Shown here: piece after piece, positions 58,126 through 64,000 of the stretch
Numbering within the stretch: position 1 is the first letter of the stretch
Layout of the letters: every line of letters begins with the position of its first letter
From: SIG701 sp045544955
Lineage (GTDB): Bacteria; Bacillota; Clostridia; Oscillospirales; CAG-272
Reading direction: 5' to 3'
NCBI GenBank assembly: GCA_045544955.1
Contig: JAZPZY010000065.1
Span: forward strand, 62,001 to 126,000
DNA length: 64,000 nucleotides
Position numbers and translations under genes: made by a program
The notes under the pieces: generated by a model
The model's input: the letters and a program-made list of their open reading frames with translations, nothing else
The model's database searches: none
What the model was told of the DNA's origin: nothing

Positions 58126-58953
58126 ATGCGTTTATCGGAAAACATCAAACGGCTGCGTCTTGAAAAGAATCTGACGCAGGAACAGCTGGCCGAAAAGCTT
58201 GGCGTATCTGCCCAGGCCGTTTCCAAATGGGAAACCAGCGACACCTATCCCGACGGCACGCTTCTCGTTCCCCTTGCCCGGGAACTGGACGTTTCTCTGG
58301 ACACCCTGTTTGGCAACGATTCTGTTTCCATGGCAGACGTATCGAGGCGAATCCTTTCTCTGATTCATGATACCGACGCCAAAGAACGCTTTCACACAGC
58401 CCGTGATATTGGCTGGCAGATCGAGCGTGGCTTGTTCAACTGCGGGATGGAGATAGATAAGCAGTATGATCCGGAGGAGATCAAAAAGCGGCACGACGCT
58501 TCCTACATCCTGGACGACACCGGCTTTACCGTGATCTCAAACGGGAAAGAACCGTTCTTCTCCGTATTTCCGGAACCGGAAGAGGGATTCGGTCATTTTC
58601 TGAAGGACAAGGAGGATCTGCAAAAGATCTTCGCGGCACTGTCGCATCCGGATACCATGAACGCACTGATCTGTCTGTATAAAAAAACGGAGAATTACGT
58701 TTTTGAAAGTGCCGTTCTGGCAGCGGAGTGCGGCATTGAAAAGGAGAAGATGGATCCGGTACTGGACGATCTGATCCTGCTGAAGATTTTGTGGAAGCAG
58801 GAGCTGACTGTCAACGGGGAGAGCCGTACTCTGTACGTCTCACAGCCGAGCCACAAGCTCATCGCACTGTTTCTGATGGCCGGAGAGATCCTTTATAAAG
58901 GCGGTTACTGCCTGCAGTCTCACCATAGGAATACACCGTTTATTAAGAAATAA
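58126..58953 (+). CDS. XRE-family regulator, second of a tandem pair
   Basis: A 275-residue paralogue of the upstream gene. The helix-turn-helix (about 1-60: NIKRLRLEKNLTQEQLAEKL, VSAQAVSKWETSDTYP, ARELDVSLDTLFGND) is intact. The rest shares the same plan, with EPFFSVFPEPEEGFG and a helical VLAAECGIEKEKMDPVLDDL segment like the winged-helix element in its neighbour. The start is ATG 58126 behind TTGGAGGAAAATAAG, overlapping the previous gene's end region. A gene duplication is likely. It ends just before a strong terminator. Confidence 0.78.
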   Translation: MRLSENIKRLRLEKNLTQEQLAEKLGVSAQAVSKWETSDTYPDGTLLVPLARELDVSLDTLFGNDSVSMADVSRRILSLIHDTDAKERFHTARDIGWQIERGLFNCGMEIDKQYDPEEIKKRHDASYILDDTGFTVISNGKEPFFSVFPEPEEGFGHFLKDKEDLQKIFAALSHPDTMNALICLYKKTENYVFESAVLAAECGIEKEKMDPVLDDLILLKILWKQELTVNGESRTLYVSQPSHKLIALFLMAGEILYKGGYCLQSHHRNTPFIKK

Positions 58954-58960
58954 TCACAGA

Positions 58961-58995
58961 CCGCCGAGAGGAACCGTGATGGTATCTCTCGGCGG
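58961..58995 (+). terminator. Terminator of the XRE pair
   Basis: CCGCCGAGAG (58961-58970) and CTCTCGGCGG (58986-58995), followed by TTTCTTTAT. The right arm plus TT recurs after the ECF gene. Confidence 0.85.
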
Positions 58996-59003
58996 TTTCT
59001 TTA

Positions 59004-59032
59004 TAGACTGTTTCATATTTTTATGATATAAT
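59004..59032 (+). promoter_or_regulatory. Promoter of the ECF sigma gene
   Basis: TAGACT (59004-59009), 17-base spacer, TATAAT with TG extension (TGATATAAT, 59024-59032). The surrounding 100 bases are strongly AT-rich. Confidence 0.55.
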
Positions 59033-59124
59033 TATAAAAAATTAGAATCAAGTTCGAACCAAAATTCAAAAGTGACGACTATACGGGTGAACGTTCAAAA
59101 GCATTCCGGAAAGCAGGTAATTTA

Positions 59125-60753
59125 ATGACAAACGATGAAATCATTCAATATTATGATTATCTGATAAGACTTGCAACATCAAAATGCAACTCGCAAAGTG
59201 ATGCCGAAGATCTTGTGGGTGATACAATGCTTGCGGCTTTTGCCTATATGCATCGCGGAGGAGTAATAGAGCATCCCAAAACTTGGCTCACCAATACGCT
59301 TTACCACAAACATAATGATAACCTAAGAAAAAAGTATCGAGCTCCCGTTACAATATGTTTGGACGAGAGTGTAGAGATTGCGGAGGATGAAGACGAAGAA
59401 TACTTCGCCTCCGAAGAAGCATCTAAGGTACGTAAGGAGTTAAATCATCTAAGCTTTATTACACGCGAGGTTCTGATACGCTTTTATTTTGGGAATCAAA
59501 GTGTTTCGGATATTGCCGAGGGACTTGGTATTCCCGAAGGTACGGTAAAAAGCCGATTGTCAGCAGGTCGTAATCAGATGAAGAAAGGACTTGAAACTAT
59601 GGAAACACGAGAAAACTATTTACCCGGTGAGATGTGTCTGTCTTTCGGCGGATCGGAAGGCTTAAAAGGAGAGCCTATGTCGCTTGTTGAGGGTGATCTG
59701 ATTGCAACGAATCTTTTGATTCTTGCATATGACAAGCCTATTACTATCAGTGATCTTTCCAAGGCAATCGGTATTCCCGCCGCTTATATTGAGCCAATCA
59801 TCAAAAAGCTTGTAGATGGCGAACTTATGGTGCAGATGGATAGCGGCAAAGTATATACGGATTTTATCATTACAAGACCGCAAAATTCACTCAACAACTT
59901 CAAACCGCAGCTTGAGTTTACTCATAAACACTTCGAGACAGTATGGAATATTATCGAAAGAATGTCCGATAAGATTTTAAAAATGTCTTTTGTAAAAGAA
60001 ATGAGCACCGAGGAAAGATCAAAGCTTGATAGATATGCCGTTTTGAAAGCGTTACAAGACTTTCAGCATTTTGGAACAGGAAGGATTGAAGAGCCCAAGT
60101 TTCCGAAGCGTAAGGACGGCGGTTGGTGGTTTGCTCAAGCCACTGTATTTGATGCAGGATACAATATGAAGGAGTATAACGAAGCATCTGAATATTGCAT
60201 TCACGGTGGTCACCGCACCTCAGAAGCAGTGGCAGTAGGACGAACCAAGCGTATCCGTTTCTATGAATTTGACACTACGTTGTGGGATAGCCCCCACCGT
60301 TACGGTGGCGCGTATGAGCTGTACTTCAAGCATATCATTCCATTGCTGTGGAGCATTTACGACAGTATTTCACTTGAAGCATCAGATATCCCCAATGAGT
60401 TTATCTCCTATATACCCACTCTTGAACGATTGGGTGTAATTGGATACGCAGAGGATAGATTGTGTGTTAAGATCCCCGTGTTAAAGAAAACGGAATACGA
60501 TGAAATATGTGCGGTGATTAAAAATGCAACCGAAGAAATTACAACAGCGATTGGAGAAGAATTCACAGCTTTTACTGCATCTATGAAAACGCCTATCCCC
60601 AAGCACCTTACATCCGTTCCCGAACTTTTCAGATACCACGTAGCGTCGAAGTATTTTGTTATGTCTATCGTCAGAGAAGCATACGGCAAAGGATTGCATC
60701 TGAAAGATGTTGATTATTGTTGCCCTCCGGCGGTATTGGTGTACGAAGAATAA
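59125..60753 (+). CDS. ECF-type sigma factor with a large C-terminal extension
   Basis: A 542-residue protein. Residues 1-75 read as sigma region 2 (YYDYLIRLATSKCNSQSDAE, DLVGDTMLAAFAYMHRG) and about 95-155 as region 4 (LIRFYFGNQSVSDIAEGL, GIPEGTVKSRL). A 390-residue extension follows: first a winged-helix-like part (ITISDLSKAIGIPAAYIEPI, KKLVDGELMVQM), then a mixed region with Tyr/Trp-rich CIHGGHRTSEAVAVGRTKRI of unknown role. No anti-sigma gene is adjacent, so the extension probably controls the sigma domains itself. AT-richer than the genes to its left; probably acquired. ATG 59125 has a weak GGAAAGCAGG site. Confidence 0.85.
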   Translation: MTNDEIIQYYDYLIRLATSKCNSQSDAEDLVGDTMLAAFAYMHRGGVIEHPKTWLTNTLYHKHNDNLRKKYRAPVTICLDESVEIAEDEDEEYFASEEASKVRKELNHLSFITREVLIRFYFGNQSVSDIAEGLGIPEGTVKSRLSAGRNQMKKGLETMETRENYLPGEMCLSFGGSEGLKGEPMSLVEGDLIATNLLILAYDKPITISDLSKAIGIPAAYIEPIIKKLVDGELMVQMDSGKVYTDFIITRPQNSLNNFKPQLEFTHKHFETVWNIIERMSDKILKMSFVKEMSTEERSKLDRYAVLKALQDFQHFGTGRIEEPKFPKRKDGGWWFAQATVFDAGYNMKEYNEASEYCIHGGHRTSEAVAVGRTKRIRFYEFDTTLWDSPHRYGGAYELYFKHIIPLLWSIYDSISLEASDIPNEFISYIPTLERLGVIGYAEDRLCVKIPVLKKTEYDEICAVIKNATEEITTAIGEEFTAFTASMKTPIPKHLTSVPELFRYHVASKYFVMSIVREAYGKGLHLKDVDYCCPPAVLVYEE

Positions 60754-60768
60754 AATATAACGATAATT

Positions 60769-60799
60769 GCCGAGAGCGACCGTTTTAGTTACTCTCGGC
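60769..60799 (+). terminator. Hairpin after the ECF gene
   Basis: GCCGAGAG (60769-60776) and CTCTCGGC (60792-60799), then GGTTATTATATT. It resembles the hairpin at 58961-58995, sharing CCGAGAG and CTCTCGGCGGTT. Confidence 0.7.
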
Positions 60800-61116
60800 G
60801 GTTATTATATTAACATTGCGATTTCACAAAAACAAAAAAAATCCAAAACGATCGCCGATTGGCAATAATTTCGGATTTCTCTTATTTGGCTCCCACGGCA
60901 CGGGCTCGAACCAGCGACAACCTGATTGAGAAATTCAGACTTCATTTGTCCAGCAAAATATGCACGTCATCGTGGCCGACTTCCGAAAACACAGTCGTGC
61001 AGCACGGCTCGGCGCTTCGCTTACACTTGCCGCGCTGCTCTCCTTGTTTTCGTTATCTCCCGTCGAAAAACGGTTCACCGGACCGTTTTTCTCGGTCGCC
61101 TACCGACTTCGCCCGC
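60800..61116. other. Gene-free region at the edge of the recombinase gene
   Basis: About 300 bases between the ECF terminator and the recombinase frame. The first third is AT-rich; the rest is GC-rich and unlike its surroundings. The decamer TTTGGCTCCC (60885-60894) recurs at 61211-61220. A GGTTCGAGCC-like stretch on the minus strand looks like a tRNA T-loop but does not fold as one. No coding frame here has a ribosome site. It may hold a recombinase attachment site. Confidence 0.45.
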
Positions 61117-62676
61117 TCAGTCGGTAAGCATCGGCTGCGGATCGGGTGTCACTGGTGGGAAATCAACAAGTGGCAAACAAAAACAGACTACCAAATGGTA
61201 GTCTGTTTTGTTTGGCTCCCCCGTGTAGTTCATATCCGAAATTATGTCTGACTCTTCAAGCTCGGCAAAGGTAACTGTTTTTGTCCCATTTTTGTAATTG
61301 AATGTAATCACCAATTTGTCATCATAGAGGAAAATCGCATTGACAAAGGCATCTATAAATTTTCTTCTGTGCTCAAATATGTTTGTATCAAAGGTTCGGA
61401 ACTTGTGGAACCAAAACACAATAATTTCTCTTGAAACCATCGGCTTACCAATCTCCTCTTTGGCGATTTGGATCTGCAGCTCGCTTTTTCGTGACTCAAG
61501 CTCCGCCATCTTATTCCTGGTGGACTCGCCGCAGATACCCATCATAATCGCATTAAGAAGATTCTCGATTCCCTTTTCAACCTCGGCAAGCTGGTTTTGG
61601 AGAACAGGAACAACTGTGTTTTCCGCTTCCTGCAATTTCATCACATCGTCGGCAAGCTGCTCAATCAGCGCGTCATCGTATACGATTTTCTTGATTTCAG
61701 CTATTACCAAATCCTCGATCCACGTTTTTCTCACCGTTTTCTTATCGCAGCCGAGCTTACGTTTTACACCCGAGCATTTGTAATAGCGATAGACTGTATC
61801 ATCACGGCGTTTTCCACTTTCACCTGCCATCATTCGTTGACATTTACCGCAGAACAACTTTGTAGAAAGCAGATATTCTTCCTCCGCTTTGTGCCGTGCC
61901 GGAGCCTTCTTGTTGGATTCCATTCGTCTCTGCACAGCATCAAACAGTTCTTCCGGAACGATGGCTGGAATCCCGTTTGGAATTACCGTATCACGGAAAC
62001 GGTACTCGCCAAGATATCTCCTGTTTCGCAGAATGTTTGACACAACATTTTCTGAGATCACCGCACCTTTGCGGTTACGAATCCCTCTCGCTTGCAGATC
62101 ATCCACGATCTCTTTCATCGTGTATCCGTCGATATACTTTTGGAAGATTTCGACTATGATCGGTGCATACAACGGATCTATTTGAAAATGTTTGTCTTGA
62201 TCGGTTACATATCCAAGAGGAATACTGCCGTTTGATTTACAGGCAAGCGCATTATCGGTCATGCCGCGGATTGTCTTTTCTGCAAGTTCTGCGGAATAAT
62301 ATTCGGCAACACCTTCAAGCAGAGATTCAAGGAGTATGCCGTCAGGTCCATCAGAAATCGCTTCGGTTGCGGATACGACTTTCACGCCGTTCTTACGCAA
62401 GGCCCGTTTATAAAAGGCGGAGTCATAGCGGTCACGGGCGAATCTGTCAAGCTTCCACACAATGACCACATCAAAGGATTTACCGGCGCTGTCCTTGATC
62501 ATTTTCTGAAAGTCGGGACGGTTATCCGTCTTCGCCGAAAATGCACGGTCTATGTATGTGCCCACGATCTCAATGCCGTTTTTATCGGCAAACGCTGTGT
62601 TTTCACGAATTTGTCCTTCGATTGACTCCTCGCGCTGGTTGTCCGAGGAATATCGCGCGTAGATTACGCCTTTCAT
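61117..62676 (-). CDS. Large serine recombinase
   Basis: A 519-residue site-specific recombinase. The resolvase catalytic domain begins VIYARYSSDNQREESIEGQ with the nucleophile Ser10, and continues with VVIVWKLDRFARDRYD. The recombinase domain follows (IPLGYVTDQ, VSNILRNRRYLGEY), then a zinc ribbon (LFCGKCQRMMAGESG ... KLGC), a coiled coil (about 350-400) and a C-terminal part ending near DMNYTGEPNKT. The last 35 residues are encoded by a terminator-like hairpin (61181-61208) and intergenic sequence, so the original stop may have been lost. ATG 62676 follows GGAGGGAGC-type sequence. It marks an integrative element spanning the right end. Confidence 0.93.
   Translation of the reverse strand: MKGVIYARYSSDNQREESIEGQIRENTAFADKNGIEIVGTYIDRAFSAKTDNRPDFQKMIKDSAGKSFDVVIVWKLDRFARDRYDSAFYKRALRKNGVKVVSATEAISDGPDGILLESLLEGVAEYYSAELAEKTIRGMTDNALACKSNGSIPLGYVTDQDKHFQIDPLYAPIIVEIFQKYIDGYTMKEIVDDLQARGIRNRKGAVISENVVSNILRNRRYLGEYRFRDTVIPNGIPAIVPEELFDAVQRRMESNKKAPARHKAEEEYLLSTKLFCGKCQRMMAGESGKRRDDTVYRYYKCSGVKRKLGCDKKTVRKTWIEDLVIAEIKKIVYDDALIEQLADDVMKLQEAENTVVPVLQNQLAEVEKGIENLLNAIMMGICGESTRNKMAELESRKSELQIQIAKEEIGKPMVSREIIVFWFHKFRTFDTNIFEHRRKFIDAFVNAIFLYDDKLVITFNYKNGTKTVTFAELEESDIISDMNYTGEPNKTDYHLVVCFCLPLVDFPPVTPDPQPMLTD
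61181..61208 (-). repeat. Perfect palindromic hairpin inside the recombinase 3' end
   Basis: AAACAGACTACCA and TGGTAGTCTGTTT, 13-bp arms around AA, T-rich on both outer sides. It would be a good terminator but lies inside the open recombinase frame about 65 bases before its stop. Confidence 0.75.
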
Positions 62677-62697
62677 CTGCTCCCTCCTCTTCAGTTA

Positions 62698-64000
62698 TTA
62701 GTCAAACATTGTTTGCTGATTGAACAGAGTCCCGTTCATTTTAATAATCTTTGCATTTGGCAGAGCATCTTCATACTTGTATATTGATGCAACAATCAAT
62801 TGATGATCTAAAAAATCCCGTTGTAGGATTCTTAGCATAATGTCAATCGTATCTTTCTCTACTTCACGTCCACTCGGTGAATCGCAAAAAATTGGCAATG
62901 CATACCCAATTTTATCACTTAGCAATTTAATAAAAGCCAATTTGTAAGCGAAAACCATCTTATGCAACACGGCACCCGATTTCCCCTTTAAATTATGAGT
63001 GAAAATATCTATTTTGTAATCAAACGGAAGATTCAATTCTTGAGTGTATTTACAAATAATTTCATAGGCTTGAAGAATCCACGGATTATCGTTTTTTGTT
63101 CTCGTTTTCAATATTTTAGTCAAATCAGATTTCTCTTTTTTTAATTGCTTTAATATTGACTCGACCTCAACAGCACTAATCCCTTGAATATTTGCTAATC
63201 TTTTAGTTAATTCTTCATCAAGCGTTGGCAAACTAAAAAGTGTCATCTGCTTTTGTTGTTGAGAAGTAAGATCTGCGAGTTGTTTCTTTATCGAATTACG
63301 TTGAGCAACAAGCATGCTTCTACGAGCATGATTTATTTCTGTTACATCTTGATAATCCAACAGGGTTTCACTATTGACTGGTATCGGACTATCATCTATA
63401 GGATTTCTTACAAATATTTTTCTGCATTCTATGTAATCGGAAAAACTCTTATTTGACTTGATAATATCATTGACACGAGCTAATTCGGCTTCTACCTCTT
63501 TCAAAAGAAATTCCTTTTCGCCAATTTTAGCGGCCAGCTCTTGATCAAACGTCTGATAATCAATGACCACATCGTCCGATTGATTAATAGCTGCTTGATA
63601 TTCAGCGATATTAGACATCAAGTTGTACTGCGCAATTTTTTTATCTAAAGCAGCTATTTTAGCGACGATTTCATAACTTTCATCACTCTCGTCGTTTTTT
63701 AAGCCTCTAAAAAAGCTCTCAATGGAAAAACGATTAGTACCAATGATCGTTCCTCGATTGAGCAACGTCCATCCTTTCTCTTGGTCAAAATAAATCGTTC
63801 CAAGCAGATTGTATAAAACTTCGGCATTAGTTATTCCAAACAAAAACGTATGTGCTGCTGATTGCTCAATAGGCAGATCAAATTCTGTTTCGTTAATTTT
63901 TAGCAATTGGTCTTTACGCATCAAAACATATTTTTTATCTTGATGCATTAATTCAAGGACGAACTCATAATTCTCAAATTTCACCAATTCAGTGTTGGGA
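62698..64000 (-). CDS. SMC/Rad50-like ATPase, C-terminal part (partial)
   Basis: Runs off the right edge; the frame is open upstream of 63987, so any start inside the window is not real. The 430 visible residues show a strand-rich segment after the missing P-loop (YEFVLELMHQDKKYVLMRKD), a long coiled coil (about 110-190 and 225-295), and a C-terminal ATPase lobe: IGYALPIFCDSPSGREVEKD (Walker-B-like, with DSPSG in place of the usual D-loop), then LRILQRDFLDHQLIVASIYK and the final NGTLFNQQTMFD. This is the general plan of SMC/Rad50-like proteins used in several phage-defence systems. AT-rich, 21 bases from the recombinase. The exact family is not recognised. Confidence 0.7.
   Translation of the reverse strand, partial: PNTELVKFENYEFVLELMHQDKKYVLMRKDQLLKINETEFDLPIEQSAAHTFLFGITNAEVLYNLLGTIYFDQEKGWTLLNRGTIIGTNRFSIESFFRGLKNDESDESYEIVAKIAALDKKIAQYNLMSNIAEYQAAINQSDDVVIDYQTFDQELAAKIGEKEFLLKEVEAELARVNDIIKSNKSFSDYIECRKIFVRNPIDDSPIPVNSETLLDYQDVTEINHARRSMLVAQRNSIKKQLADLTSQQQKQMTLFSLPTLDEELTKRLANIQGISAVEVESILKQLKKEKSDLTKILKTRTKNDNPWILQAYEIICKYTQELNLPFDYKIDIFTHNLKGKSGAVLHKMVFAYKLAFIKLLSDKIGYALPIFCDSPSGREVEKDTIDIMLRILQRDFLDHQLIVASIYKYEDALPNAKIIKMNGTLFNQQTMFD

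Noticed and set aside
60885..60925. tRNA-like T-loop (GGTTCGAGCC on the minus strand)
   Set aside because: T-stem bases do not pair and no acceptor, D or anticodon arm can be built around it.
1..64000. CRISPR arrays, rRNA, tRNA genes and insertion sequences
   Set aside because: No regularly spaced identical repeats, no rRNA-like stretches, no complete tRNA cloverleaf and no transposase-like frames were seen on reading both strands.

Overview
The window looks like a chromosomal segment of an anaerobic, probably gut-dwelling member of the Bacillota (class Clostridia). The case rests on several features together: a one-piece F1Fo ATP synthase operon, adjacent smpB and ssrA, an Sfp-type transferase, a BlaI/M56 pair, an AgrC/LytTR-type two-component system, SLH-anchored surface protein, many AraC regulators, and near-consensus sigma-A promoters with GGAGG-type ribosome sites. 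Most of the window is moderately GC-rich. The VWA/HD/macro cassette (about 24-27 kb) and especially the right end (from about 59 kb) are visibly more AT-rich and look acquired.

Layout. 1-8 kb: end of homoserine dehydrogenase, a BlaI-type repressor with an M56-M23 fusion sensor, a HAD phosphatase, the mtnN-luxS pair, and a translationally coupled AraC/PnuC-like/beta-propeller operon. 8-15.3 kb (minus strand): a ten-gene ATP synthase operon. Its c subunit carries a two-carboxylate sodium-type motif and its epsilon subunit lacks the C-terminal helical domain. 15.5-17.8 kb: a SLOG protein, an Sfp-type transferase, smpB and tmRNA. 18-23.9 kb: a five-gene keto-sugar/deacetylase catabolic operon, divergent from a ROK regulator across a strikingly symmetric promoter. 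24-27 kb: VWA, HD (alarmone-hydrolase-like) and macrodomain genes, two of them preceded by near-identical 47-bp elements. 27-29.5 kb: VanZ, xpt and a flavoprotein.

30-43 kb: a 3192-residue SLH-anchored surface protein and a subtilase lipoprotein, facing a sensor kinase/LytTR response regulator pair. Two 9-bp LytTR-type direct repeats, 12 bp apart, sit just upstream of the giant gene's promoter, so the two-component pair is the obvious candidate regulator. 43.5-51.7 kb: a damaged glycan-use region with a frameshifted glycyl-radical-enzyme remnant, a dehydrogenase remnant, an esterase/solute-binding chimera, a frameshifted GPH-type sugar transporter and an intact GH2 glycosidase, with two AraC regulators.

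51.7-57 kb: a seven-gene operon behind a promoter with a perfect TetR-type palindrome. It encodes an alpha/beta hydrolase, TetR, an FMN split-barrel protein with a PCP_red-like tail, an NmrA-like reductase, a DUF1295 membrane protein and two proteins I do not recognise. This is my best candidate for an undescribed small-molecule reduction pathway. 57-59 kb: tandem XRE regulators. 59-64 kb: an AT-rich island with an ECF sigma factor fused to a large C-terminal region, a large serine recombinase and the C-terminal part of an SMC/Rad50-like ATPase that runs off the window.

No rRNA, tRNA, CRISPR array or insertion sequence was recognised. All family assignments were made by reading motifs, not by database search.
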